Assembly: GCA_030145015.1 (NCBI GenBank)
Contig: JAQYWI010000129.1
Location: 1 to 15,979, forward strand
Source of the DNA: Desulfobacterales bacterium
GTDB lineage: Bacteria > Desulfobacterota > Desulfobacteria > Desulfobacterales > JAHEIW01
Direction of reading: 5' to 3'
DNA: 15,979 nt
The translations under genes and the position numbers were made by a program. The notes under the pieces were generated by a model. It saw only the letters and a list, made by a program, of their open reading frames with translations. It had not been told where the DNA came from and ran no database searches. Of the stretch, positions 8,154 to 13,982 are shown in pieces. Positions within the stretch are counted from its first letter, which is position 1, and each line of letters begins with the position of its first letter.

Positions 8154-8188
8154 CGTATAAGTCTAAAAATCAGGTGACAATGTATGGA

Positions 8189-8347
8189 CTACTCTTTTTC
8201 AAAGTCTGCCTTGGAAGCACCGCATACCGGGCATTCCCAATCATCCGGCACATCTTCCCACTTGGTGCCGACGGCTACGCCATTATCCGGATCTCCCTGT
8301 TCGGGGTCATAAACATACCCACAGATGCCACATACGTACCTGTCCAT
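8189..8347 (-). CDS. rub: Rubredoxin (canonical CX2C/CX2C)
   Basis: This 52-residue protein is a complete classical rubredoxin. Its iron is bound by CGICGY (Cys6, Cys9) and CPVCGA (Cys39, Cys42), with the usual aromatic core (Tyr4, Tyr11, Tyr13, Trp30, Trp37) and the acidic surface expected of the family. It transfers single electrons in the cytoplasm; the flavodiiron protein encoded next downstream is its known partner in Desulfovibrio, and desulfoferrodoxin and rubrerythrin can also use it. The ATG at 8347 has an excellent ribosome site (AAGGAGG). A longer open frame on the opposite strand covers this gene and is not real. Confidence 0.97.
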   Translation of the reverse strand: MDRYVCGICGYVYDPEQGDPDNGVAVGTKWEDVPDDWECPVCGASKADFEKE

Positions 8348-8503
8348 TCTTATCCTCCTTTTGTTAATTGGTTAGTCGTCGATACCGCCGCAAAATCAAA
8401 ATCGGCGATTGTTTTTGTCCAATTTGATGCCCAGTTTCTTCTATACCGTTCATGGGCCAGATTCAAGTCAATTTTTCTGCTTCTTTACTTTAATCAAACT
8501 TCA

Positions 8504-8683
8504 TCAGCCAGGTGGCTTAAACATTTTTTTACCGGCGCCGCACACCGGACATTTCCAGTCGTCCGGCAGGTCTTTAAACTGGATGCCCTTGGGGATTTTC
8601 CCCCGGCGGTCCCCCCTGTCCGGATCATAAATAAATCCGCAATTAACGGTCTGGCATTGATACATTTCTTCCGGCAGTGCCAT
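8504..8683 (-). CDS. Rubredoxin-2 type protein with a CX4C first iron knuckle
   Basis: This 59-residue protein has a normal second knuckle (CPVCGA, Cys45 and Cys48) but its first is CQTVNCG, with four residues between Cys10 and Cys15 instead of two. The rest is rubredoxin-like (FIYDPDRG, DLPDDWKCPVC). I recall a similar spacing in the rubredoxin-2 of Desulfovibrio desulfuricans. It should bind one iron with altered geometry and potential. The tail (GKKMFKPPG) is basic, unlike the acidic neighbour. The start has GGGAGGAT upstream and translation ends in two consecutive TGA codons. It precedes the canonical rubredoxin gene by 156 bases in the direction of transcription, a likely tandem pair. 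Confidence 0.93.
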   Translation of the reverse strand: MALPEEMYQCQTVNCGFIYDPDRGDRRGKIPKGIQFKDLPDDWKCPVCGAGKKMFKPPG

Positions 8684-8732
8684 CTATCCTCCCAATTTAA
8701 GAAGGTTTCCGCAAAGACTAAAAATTACAGCT

Positions 8733-8854
8733 CGATCACGAAAACACGAAAAGATCCAAGCGGCTGGAAAGCGATGCGGCCAGAATGCTTGGAAGCTAAA
8801 AATAATTCGCCCCTTCAAGCTTCCCAGTTTCCAGGCCTCCCGGCTTTCAAGCTT
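8733..8854. repeat. Two short intergenic repeat families: CACGAAAA and AAGCTTGAA words
   Basis: Between the fusion gene and rubredoxin-2 the plus strand has CACGAAAACACGAAAAG (8738-8754). Farther left in transcription terms are two direct copies of TTCAAGCTT (8814-8822 and 8846-8854), with the related words CTTGGAAGCT and TTCCCAGTTTCCAGGCC around them. Each word is repeated with small changes, and no coding frame is supported. Confidence 0.55.
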
Positions 8855-8860
8855 ATTTTT

Positions 8861-9832
8861 CTATTTTAATTCTTTAATCAGATTCTTGACGTTGTTTTCG
8901 ATTTCATCGCGGACCGCGCGCATAAAATCAGGCGGCTTCCCCGCCGGGTCCGGCAGATCCCAGTCCAGCATCTGAGCCCCGGGCACATGAGGACATTCCT
9001 CCCCGCACCCCATTGTGACAATTAAATCAGGGGCATTGTTTGAAATCGCCGACTCGATGCTTTGCGGAACGCGAAAGGCCATATCGATCCCCTTTTCATG
9101 CATGGCCTTGATCATATCCGGATTAACCTGATCAGCCGGTTGGCTGCCGCCGTTGGTCACCTCGAATTTGTCCCCTGCCAGATATTGGGCAAAGGCCCCG
9201 GCCATCTGGCTGCGGCAGGCGTTTTCACGGCAGGCAAACAATATTTTTTTTCTGCCGATCAATGGCCCGATGAGATCAGCGGCCGCTTTTTTGACATCCG
9301 CCAGCACCTTCGGGTGTTTGGACATATCCTTGGGGCCTTCGATTTCGCGGTAGGTCAGACTGCCTTCAAAGCGTGCGTCGATGGCATCGAAGAAATATTT
9401 GGCGGTTAGCTGCAGCCCGTCGAATAAACTTTTTCCTTTGCTGGCACCCACAGAAAGAAGAAACCCGCGTTTGGTTTTTTTTGCGGGATCGGTTAACTTG
9501 AGTTTATATTTTCGTGCCCAGAACAGTTGGCAGCGATCAACAACCGCTTTAAGCTGGGCTGTCATATTAAAAAAGAAAATGGGGCTGGCCAACACGACGA
9601 CTTCAGCCTGGCGGATCAACGGGTAAATTTCGGTTTTGATGTCATCATCGATCGGGCAGAACCCCTTTTTTTCACAGACCACATATTCTTTGCAGGGGAT
9701 AATATTTTTTTGAGCCACCTCGATAGTGCGGGTCTGAGCGCCTAATGATTCTGCCGCCTGCATGAAGGTTGAAAGCAAAAATGATGTATTTCCTTTTTTT
9801 CGCGGACTTCCCTGAAAGCCGAGCACCAACAT
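8861..9832 (-). CDS. Fusion of NAD(P)H-dependent FMN reductase and ArsC/low-molecular-weight phosphatase domains
   Basis: This 323-residue protein joins two domains. Residues 1-190 form a flavodoxin-like FMN reductase (GSPRKKGNTSFLL near the start for FMN phosphate, LASPIFFFNMTAQLKAVVDR in the middle). The Cys-rich segment at 47-59 keeps only part of the cluster motif of iron-sulfur flavoproteins. Residues 194-323 form a low-molecular-weight tyrosine phosphatase fold of the arsenate reductase type, with the active loop CRENACRS (Cys201, Arg207), a second pair Cys276/Cys280 in TMGCGEECP, and the general acid region DWDLPDP. The Cys set suggests thiol relay as in thioredoxin-linked ArsC. The fusion implies a flavin-supplied arsenate or thiol reductase, which is inference. 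The frame is continuous; the start ATG at 9832 has AAGGAT. The cytochrome gene ends 12 bases before it. Confidence 0.9.
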   Translation of the reverse strand: MLVLGFQGSPRKKGNTSFLLSTFMQAAESLGAQTRTIEVAQKNIIPCKEYVVCEKKGFCPIDDDIKTEIYPLIRQAEVVVLASPIFFFNMTAQLKAVVDRCQLFWARKYKLKLTDPAKKTKRGFLLSVGASKGKSLFDGLQLTAKYFFDAIDARFEGSLTYREIEGPKDMSKHPKVLADVKKAAADLIGPLIGRKKILFACRENACRSQMAGAFAQYLAGDKFEVTNGGSQPADQVNPDMIKAMHEKGIDMAFRVPQSIESAISNNAPDLIVTMGCGEECPHVPGAQMLDWDLPDPAGKPPDFMRAVRDEIENNVKNLIKELK

Positions 9833-9844
9833 TAGAACAGATCC

Positions 9845-10210
9845 TTATTTTTTTTCTTTAATATGGCATTTTGCACAGGTCGTGGGGCCCCCCTTTAGGC
9901 CTTCCTTTTTCTTCTGCCGGTGGCATTTAGTGCATAGCTTGTTCATGACATGTTTCTTTTTTAATTTGCCCTGTGCTTTAAGCTCTTTGATAATGCCGGC
10001 TTTTTGCGGGAATATAGAATGGCAGATCTCACAGTCGCCCAGCCTATCCTGGTGCTGGTGATGAGGAAACGGAACAAGTCCCCTTGTGCCACCGGGAAGT
10101 TCAATTTTGGCAGCACCCTTATTTTCAGTGGTAATGCTGCTGGTCGCAGCCGAACCTGCGGCGAACATCAGGATTCCAGCACAAAGCAGTAGAAAGATTC
10201 TTGGTTGCAT
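9845..10210 (-). CDS. Periplasmic triheme cytochrome c, c7/c3 family
   Basis: The product is 121 residues from the ATG at 10210, chosen because it directly gives a signal peptide (MQPRIFLLLCAGILMFAAGS, cleavage probably after Ala21-Ala22) and has GGGGAAT upstream; a longer frame starts with TTG. Three heme-attachment motifs are present: CEICH (60-64), CTKCH (93-97) and CAKCH (112-116). Additional histidines (His50, 51, 53, 87) are enough for bis-His ligation of all three hemes. The mature protein is rich in lysine, as in cytochromes that dock to acidic partners. Such proteins shuttle electrons in the periplasm of sulfate and metal reducers. It stands directly before the FMN-reductase/ArsC fusion, but that protein has no export signal, so a direct partnership is doubtful. 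Confidence 0.9.
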   Translation of the reverse strand: MQPRIFLLLCAGILMFAAGSAATSSITTENKGAAKIELPGGTRGLVPFPHHQHQDRLGDCEICHSIFPQKAGIIKELKAQGKLKKKHVMNKLCTKCHRQKKKEGLKGGPTTCAKCHIKEKK

Positions 10211-10323
10211 CAACGATTCCCCATTCGACATCGCAGCATTCTTTGGCCATTGCCGCAAGGATTCGGCTATTCGCGCCTTAGGCGGGTTGGAATTCTGTTA
10301 GTTGTCTATTCAGCTGCGATCCG

Positions 10324-10539
10324 TTAGCGTGGCGAAATGCTTTTACCTTCGCCTTCCAGTTGGCATTGCGAAAAGTCGATGGGTTCGTCGCACTTCGAGC
10401 AGGTGTGCGGACGATCGAATTCATCTGAAAAGATTTCTTTGGCCTCTCCGCATTTGGGACATTTGCATGTAAATGCTTTGAGGGTTTTAAAGTTTGCATA
10501 CCCCGGGCAATGTTGTGGTGTAGACGTATTATCGGCCAT
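10324..10539 (-). CDS. Small zinc-ribbon protein related to the N-terminus of the HD protein
   Basis: The product is 71 residues from the ATG at 10539, which has a strong ribosome site (GGAGGAAAAT). It contains seven cysteines: Cys11 in CPG, Cys25, then KCPKCG (Cys27, Cys30), CSKC (Cys47, Cys50) and Cys59. The layout CPG-X12-13-KCPKCG-(hydrophobic/acidic)-CxKC matches residues 1-55 of the HD-domain protein at 14854-15585, so the two are likely homologous zinc ribbons. There is no catalytic motif, signal peptide or membrane segment. Function is unknown; a metal-dependent scaffold, nucleic-acid binding or iron-binding role are all possible. It lies 113 bases upstream of the cytochrome gene. Confidence 0.82.
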   Translation of the reverse strand: MADNTSTPQHCPGYANFKTLKAFTCKCPKCGEAKEIFSDEFDRPHTCSKCDEPIDFSQCQLEGEGKSISPR

Positions 10540-10570
10540 ATTTTCCTCCGTCTTAATTTTTAAGTATTTT

Positions 10571-10713
10571 ACCACAGAGAGCACAGAGACCGCAGCGAGT
10601 CACCGCATTATAAAAGCCGGTTTAAAATTTTATCTTAAATAAATTTCTCTGTGTGCTCCGCCTGCCTTGCCTGAGCGGCTCGCGATGGCGGGCAGGTCCG
10701 CGAGCTCTGTGGT
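10571..10713. repeat. Inverted intergenic repeat, ACCACAGAG/CTCTGTGGT family
   Basis: ACCACAGAG (10571-10579) and CTCTGTGGT (10705-10713) are exact reverse complements enclosing about 125 bases. Nested inside are AGCACAGAGA (10580-10589) and the near complement TCTCTGTGTGCT (10646-10657), and a GC-rich part with CCTGCC and GGCAGG. It separates the flavodoxin gene from the zinc-ribbon gene and has no coding capacity. Confidence 0.7.
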
Positions 10714-10736
10714 GAATAAACGTTCACTTTCCATTT

Positions 10737-11183
10737 TTAGCTCTTTTTAGACCCAAGCTTTTTTGCGATTTCACGCCCATAGTCCTGAGCCATTTGCAAG
10801 CCGCCGCCGAGAGAGCTTGATTTTAAACGCAGGGTATCTCCTACCATATCCATTTTTAAAATGTGTTTCATTGTATCGAAAATTCGATCGTTGGCTTCTC
10901 CGCTCCATCCGAAGGACCCAAAAGCACCGCCGGGCTTGCCCTCAAGGTTTGCTTTTTCAGCCGTAAAAAGAAAAGTCTTCATGGCCTGCAGCATTTCACC
11001 GTGATAGGTAGATGACCCGAACGCATAGGCATCAAAGCCTTCAAGATCGGCTTCGTTTTTGATGTTTTTGGCTTCTGCCACTTCGGCTTCGTGGCCTGAA
11101 AATCGAATTCCTTCGGCAATCAGATCCGCAATTTGCCGGGTTTCTCCCGTTCGTGTGGCATACACGATTAGAACTTTTGCCAT
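10737..11183 (-). CDS. Flavodoxin
   Basis: This 148-residue protein is a single short-chain flavodoxin domain. The FMN phosphate loop is ATRTGET (Thr10, Thr12, Thr15), a second flavin loop is GSSTYHGE (about residues 57-64) and the third is FGSFGWSGEA (about 88-97). The last motif is shared almost exactly with the C-terminal domain of the flavodiiron protein in this window, so it may derive from or substitute for that domain. It transfers one or two electrons between low-potential donors and acceptors in the cytoplasm and can replace ferredoxin under iron shortage. The start ATG has GGGGAGA upstream. It follows the 7-Cys rubredoxin-like gene by 69 bases. Confidence 0.93.
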   Translation of the reverse strand: MAKVLIVYATRTGETRQIADLIAEGIRFSGHEAEVAEAKNIKNEADLEGFDAYAFGSSTYHGEMLQAMKTFLFTAEKANLEGKPGGAFGSFGWSGEANDRIFDTMKHILKMDMVGDTLRLKSSSLGGGLQMAQDYGREIAKKLGSKKS

Positions 11184-11252
11184 GGTTCTCTCCCCATCAG
11201 CATGTTTGCTGTATCCACAAAATGACTTTCAGGCAAATGCCAGCGGTCAAAA

Positions 11253-11420
11253 TCATTTTTTGGGAGTGGCAATTCTGTCATCAGTGCCCTCAGCCGCACA
11301 ATCCGGTGTGTAGCAGGTGTTGTCTAAAAATTCACATTTCTCATGGCAGGATGGGCACTCGTTGGGGTGGGCATCGGCATCAAAAGTATACCCACAATTT
11401 GAGCATTTCCAACTGGGCAT
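11253..11420 (-). CDS. Rubredoxin-like mini-protein with seven cysteines
   Basis: This 55-residue protein begins with a knuckle pair CSNCGY (Cys6, Cys9) and ECPSC (Cys22, Cys25) separated by 12 residues. That is exactly the spacing of the C-terminal iron domain of rubrerythrin, not of free rubredoxin (about 29). After it comes an unusual second half with Cys29, Cys36 and Cys41 (CEFLDNTCYTPDC). The first four cysteines should bind one Fe(SCys)4 or zinc; the last three could bind another metal or form a disulfide. The start has a clear AAGGAGGT ribosome site. It lies between ferritin and flavodoxin, so an electron-transfer role in peroxide or iron handling is plausible but unproven. Confidence 0.9.
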   Translation of the reverse strand: MPSWKCSNCGYTFDADAHPNECPSCHEKCEFLDNTCYTPDCAAEGTDDRIATPKK

Positions 11421-11510
11421 TTTCGTACCTCCTTGGAATTTCTGTTTGCTGTCAGTTGTTTCTTGTTTTTGGTCTTTACTTCTTGCTCCTGGTTGCTAGT
11501 TACTCAGGTT

Positions 11511-11578
11511 TAAGGTTTCAGGTTTCAGGTGTCAGAATTGGCAGGGCTGAAACCTGAACACTGACACCTGACACCTTA
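11511..11578. repeat. Inverted intergenic repeat, AGGTTTCAGGTGTCAG family
   Basis: TAAGGTTTCAGGTTTCAG (11511-11528) pairs with CTGACACCTGACACCTTA (11561-11578), 16 of 18 positions complementary. The inner part repeats the same words (AGGTGTCAG, CTGAAACCTGAA). A T-rich tract with CTTGTTTTTGG and CTTGCTCCTGG words adjoins it (11455-11495). It could form a long hairpin after the ferritin gene, but there is no T-run to make it a standard terminator. Confidence 0.7.
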
Positions 11579-11599
11579 GAAGCAATAAACCAGAAGCAC

Positions 11600-12121
11600 T
11601 TATTTATAGTTCGCTTCTTCAGATCCTCCAGACGGACTGCGCTTGGCCAACTCACGATCGATCATAAACAGACCGCCGCTAGCATCTCCCATAAGCTTTA
11701 GTTGTTCTAAAACGCCGCCGACACTTTCTTCTTCTTCGACCTGTTCGGAAACAAACCACTGCAGGAAAATATTAGTGGCATGATCGCGTTCTTCATGGGC
11801 GACATCCACCAGACCATTAATTAAGCCGGTGACCTTCTGTTCATGTTCCAGGGTGGCCTCGAAGACCGCCAAAGGAGAGCTCCATTCGCTTGGCGGGGCA
11901 TCTATCTGCTGCAATTGAACCGTTCCGGCGCGTTGGAGGATAAAGTCATAAAACTTCAGGGAGTGTTCCAGTTCCTCCTGTGCCTGGTAATGCATCCAGT
12001 TGGCAAAGCCATCCAGATTAACCGATTTAAAATAGGCATTCATTGACAGATACAGGTAAGAAGAATAAAGCTCCGCATTCAGCTGGCCGTTTAGTGCTTT
12101 TTGCATATTTTCTGTTAACAT
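11600..12121 (-). CDS. ftnA: Non-heme ferritin
   Basis: This 173-residue four-helix-bundle protein stores iron and oxidises Fe(II). Ferroxidase residues fall at the same numbers as E. coli FtnA: Glu17, Glu50, His53, Glu94, Gln127 and Glu130. There is no heme-ligand methionine pattern of bacterioferritin. I took the ATG at 12121 because AAAGGA lies about 8 bases upstream and the family begins MLTENM-like; the longer frame to 12157 would overlap the desulfoferrodoxin gene. The start is only five bases after the desulfoferrodoxin stop, so the two are almost certainly co-transcribed and perhaps translationally coupled, linking superoxide removal to iron sequestration. Confidence 0.95.
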   Translation of the reverse strand: MLTENMQKALNGQLNAELYSSYLYLSMNAYFKSVNLDGFANWMHYQAQEELEHSLKFYDFILQRAGTVQLQQIDAPPSEWSSPLAVFEATLEHEQKVTGLINGLVDVAHEERDHATNIFLQWFVSEQVEEEESVGGVLEQLKLMGDASGGLFMIDRELAKRSPSGGSEEANYK

Positions 12122-12126
12122 GGCCG

Positions 12127-12501
12127 TTATCCTTTCCACAGACCGTGAAGATTGCAATATTCGCGAGCAATGACATTTTCTGATTCAACCTTAAACACGG
12201 CTTCAGGCGCTTCGCCGGGATTGAGAAACTGACGGTCGGCTTTGCCGTCTGCGATAATTTCAATCCATTCAATATAGTGTTTTTCCTCCATGGGATGCGG
12301 AACCTCGCCTACTTTTACCTTAACACCGCCGTCGACTTTTTCAACAACCGGGACATGTTTTTCTTTGGCCGCGTCAACGGTATTTTCAACCAGCTGCACC
12401 ATGGGTTCCCCGCAGCACACCAGTTCACCACCGCCGCCGTGCAGAACCTCGACAATATTACCACAGGCCTCGCATTTATAAACTTCCAATCTTTCCGCCA
12501 T
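12127..12501 (-). CDS. dfx: Desulfoferrodoxin, class I superoxide reductase
   Basis: This 124-residue cytoplasmic protein reduces superoxide to hydrogen peroxide without releasing oxygen. The N-terminal desulforedoxin domain has its Fe(SCys)4 ligands Cys10, Cys13, Cys29 and Cys30. The catalytic Fe(His)4Cys centre is complete: His49, His69, His75, His119 and Cys116, with the conserved Glu47-Lys48 of the EKH loop that steers superoxide and protons. Numbering coincides with the classical Desulfovibrio/Desulfoarculus proteins. The start ATG at 12501 has AAAGGAGA upstream. It is located between rubrerythrin, which would remove the peroxide formed, and ferritin. Rubredoxin is the usual electron donor. 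Confidence 0.97.
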   Translation of the reverse strand: MAERLEVYKCEACGNIVEVLHGGGGELVCCGEPMVQLVENTVDAAKEKHVPVVEKVDGGVKVKVGEVPHPMEEKHYIEWIEIIADGKADRQFLNPGEAPEAVFKVESENVIAREYCNLHGLWKG

Positions 12502-12525
12502 TGTATTCTCCTTTCGTGTTTCGTA

Positions 12526-12619
12526 TTTGGTTGAATAGTTGATTGGTTAAATGGGTGAAAATTTTTCATGGGATCTGTTTATACACCAATTAACTATTTG
12601 ACTAATTAACTATTTGACG
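12526..12619. repeat. Tandem and inverted repeat, AATTAACTATTTGAC family
   Basis: AATTAACTATTTGACT (12588-12603) is followed directly by AATTAACTATTTGACG (12604-12619). A degenerate inverted copy, GTTGAATAGTTGATTGGTT, lies at about 12530-12548. The repeat fills the 121-base gap between rubrerythrin and desulfoferrodoxin. Any promoter for desulfoferrodoxin would have to lie inside it: a TATAAA occurs on the minus strand near 12577-12582 but lacks a good -35 element. Confidence 0.7.
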
Positions 12620-12622
12620 TTC

Positions 12623-13198
12623 CTACCAGTTTTCACCGAGCAGCTCAAAATGCGCTTGCGGATGGTCGCATGCGGGGCATTCCTCCAGCGCACTGTCGCC
12701 TTCATGCAGATAACCGCAGTTTCGGCAGCGCCACACAACCGATGTGTCCTTTTTAAAAACCGTATTGTTGGCGATATTGGCCGCCAGCGCCAGATAACGC
12801 TTTTCGTGCTGTTTTTCAGCCACGGCGATCGCTGTAAATATTTCGGCGATTTCTTCAAGTCCTTCTTCTACAGCTGTTTTTGCAAATCCGGGATACATAT
12901 CGGTGTATTCATAATTTTCGCCGGCAGCGGACTCTTTGAGATTATCCGGCGTGGTGCCGATAACCCCGGCCGGAAATGCTGCGGTAACTTCAACTTCACC
13001 GCCCTCCAATAATTTAAATAATCTTTTGGCGTGTTCTTTTTCCTGATTGGCGGTTTCCGTGAAAATTTCCGAAATTTGCACATAGCCATCCTTTTTTGCC
13101 TGGCTGGCAAAATAGGTATACCGGTTGCGTGCCTGAGACTCGCCGGCAAAGGCCGTCAGGATGTTTTTTTCAGTCTGAGTCCCCTTTAAATTTCCCAT
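12623..13198 (-). CDS. rbr: Rubrerythrin, classical
   Basis: This 191-residue cytoplasmic peroxidase reduces hydrogen peroxide to water. The di-iron ligands are Glu20, Glu53, His56, Glu94, Glu97, Glu128 and His131, and the C-terminal rubredoxin-like domain has Cys158, Cys161, Cys174 and Cys177. Positions are almost identical to Desulfovibrio vulgaris rubrerythrin. I chose the ATG at 13198, preceded by GGGAGGAA; the open frame extends 54 codons upstream over the small protein gene but that part is not rubrerythrin. It follows the small helical protein gene by 50 bases and precedes desulfoferrodoxin, so peroxide made by superoxide reduction would be removed by a neighbour gene product. Confidence 0.97.
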   Translation of the reverse strand: MGNLKGTQTEKNILTAFAGESQARNRYTYFASQAKKDGYVQISEIFTETANQEKEHAKRLFKLLEGGEVEVTAAFPAGVIGTTPDNLKESAAGENYEYTDMYPGFAKTAVEEGLEEIAEIFTAIAVAEKQHEKRYLALAANIANNTVFKKDTSVVWRCRNCGYLHEGDSALEECPACDHPQAHFELLGENW

Positions 13199-13248
13199 TA
13201 ATGTTCCTCCCTCACTTTTTAGATTAATGATTAAATGAGCTGGATGGA

Positions 13249-13458
13249 TTATTGCTGTTCTTGCCACCGGCCTTTGACAATATGATTTCGCTTTTCTTCT
13301 TCGGCCAGTTTCTTTAATTTGTAGGCAGAATCCCGCAAAACGCCGTAGAGAATTCCGCAACCATTATCTTCCCGATCGGCATCTCCCTGGTCTGCCAAAT
13401 CCATCATCTCTTCCGCCAGTTTTAAGGTCTTTATAATATGCAAATTGCAGGGTTTCAC
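13249..13458 (-). CDS. Conserved small helical protein upstream of rubrerythrin, function unknown
   Basis: This 69-residue protein starts with GTG at 13458, supported by GGGGGAGA about 7 bases upstream. It looks like a helical hairpin: residues 5-22 ([18 protein letters not shown]), an acidic turn ([12 protein letters not shown]) and a second helix ([20 protein letters not shown]). Two cysteines (Cys4, Cys34) are the only obvious reactive residues; there is no signal peptide. I recall similar short proteins in other Desulfobacterota but know of no function. It heads the oxygen-defence block and has its own candidate promoter, so it is probably co-transcribed with rubrerythrin. Roles as a small regulator or partner protein are speculation. 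Confidence 0.8.
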   Translation of the reverse strand: MKPCNLHIIKTLKLAEEMMDLADQGDADREDNGCGILYGVLRDSAYKLKKLAEEEKRNHIVKGRWQEQQ

Positions 13459-13494
13459 AGATTTGTCTCCCCCGGCTGAATTTGAAATCTCATC

Positions 13495-13510
13495 TTCCCT
13501 CGGGAGGGAA
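13495..13510. promoter_or_regulatory. Palindrome just downstream of the candidate promoter, possible operator
   Basis: TTCCCTCGGGAGGGAA has perfect 7-base arms (TTCCCTC/GAGGGAA) around GG. It sits a few bases downstream of the predicted transcription start and about 37 bases before the GTG start, a typical place for a repressor site. A hairpin with a two-base loop is unlikely, which favours protein binding. No regulator is encoded nearby to match it. Confidence 0.3.
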
Positions 13511-13521
13511 AATGGACAGCG

Positions 13522-13550
13522 CTTTTAAAACTGCAAACAAAAGTTTTCAA
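13522..13550 (-). promoter_or_regulatory. Candidate sigma-70-type promoter of the small protein/rubrerythrin unit
   Basis: On the minus strand TTGAAA (13545-13550, 5/6 match) and TAAAAG (13522-13527, 4/6) are separated by exactly 17 bases. The predicted start of transcription is near 13515, about 57 bases before the GTG at 13458. No other pair in the gap fits as well. Confidence 0.4.
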
Positions 13551-13898
13551 ATTCTGTGCCAGGAAAAAAACAAAGATCCCCTCTGCAGGCCAACCTGGAT
13601 AGATGGGCGAATATCAGCGGTTTAGCGCAAAAACCCCACAATTTTGCACATGTTGAACCAGCCGGTACGCCCTATCTTCGCGATACATGAAACGACGATG
13701 ATTTAACAAAATATCAGTGCGTTGCAAAGATAATGTCTGGATATCATAATAAAAATGACAATGCAATACGGTCTCAGAATAATTTTTGACACACAATTGT
13801 CTCATAAGACAGGAAAGTCGATTTTGGATTGCGGATTTAAAACAGGGCTTTTGAATGTAGATTTCGGAATGGGGGAGGTAGAATATGTTTTAAAGCGC

Positions 13899-13973
13899 AG
13901 GGCCCAAGGCCTAAGGTTAAAAAATGATTTTCCCCTTTTTTGCCTTGAGCCCTAAGCCTTGCGCCTTAAGCCT
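13899..13973. repeat. Inverted intergenic repeat, GCCTTGAGCCCTAAGCCTT family
   Basis: AGGGCCCAAGGC (13899-13910) and GCCTTGAGCCCT (13942-13953) pair at 11 of 12 positions around a 31-base AT-rich loop. The word continues as AAGCCTTGCGCCTTAAGCC to 13973, with overlapping copies of CCTTGAGCC/CCTTGCGCC/CCTTAAGCC. It begins 10 bases after the Fe-S protein stop and might act as a terminator, but no clean T-run follows the stem. Confidence 0.65.
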
Positions 13974-13982
13974 ATTTTTGAT

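Larger units (their letters stand above)
7876..8188. other. 313-base non-coding gap between rubredoxin and flavodiiron genes
   Basis: No gene is supported here. The gap carries two strong hairpins (7980-8035 and 8107-8153, listed separately) and, close to the flavodiiron gene, a small inverted repeat GCCGG/CCGGC (7922-7926 and 7942-7946). A TATAAA on the minus strand about 25 bases before the flavodiiron start has no good partner -35 element. Confidence 0.65.
13459..13982. other. 524-base non-coding gap ahead of the oxygen-defence block
   Basis: The longest gap in the window. It holds a candidate promoter (13522-13550) with a palindrome (13495-13510), an inverted GCAAAA/TTTTGC pair (13627-13632 and 13642-13647), the word run GATTTTGGATTGCGGATTT (13822-13840) and an inverted repeat at 13899-13953. 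Short open frames on both strands lack ribosome sites and recognisable composition. No RNA gene could be recognised. Confidence 0.6.

Noticed and set aside
8174..8869. A 231-codon plus-strand open frame
   Set aside because: It is antisense to the two rubredoxin genes, both of which have complete iron motifs and strong ribosome sites. It has no ribosome site of its own.
9845..10258. Longer cytochrome start at 10258 or 10231
   Set aside because: The first is a TTG without a ribosome site. The second adds a polar stretch ahead of the signal peptide, so the ATG at 10210 fits better.
13199..13360. A 54-codon N-terminal extension of rubrerythrin
   Set aside because: The extension is out of keeping with the family, runs through the small protein gene in another frame, and a strong ribosome site precedes the ATG at 13198.
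13614..13955. Short open frames on both strands in the 524-base gap
   Set aside because: They lack ribosome sites and overlap repeat words (GATTGCGGATTT, AAGGCCTAAGG), so coding is unlikely.
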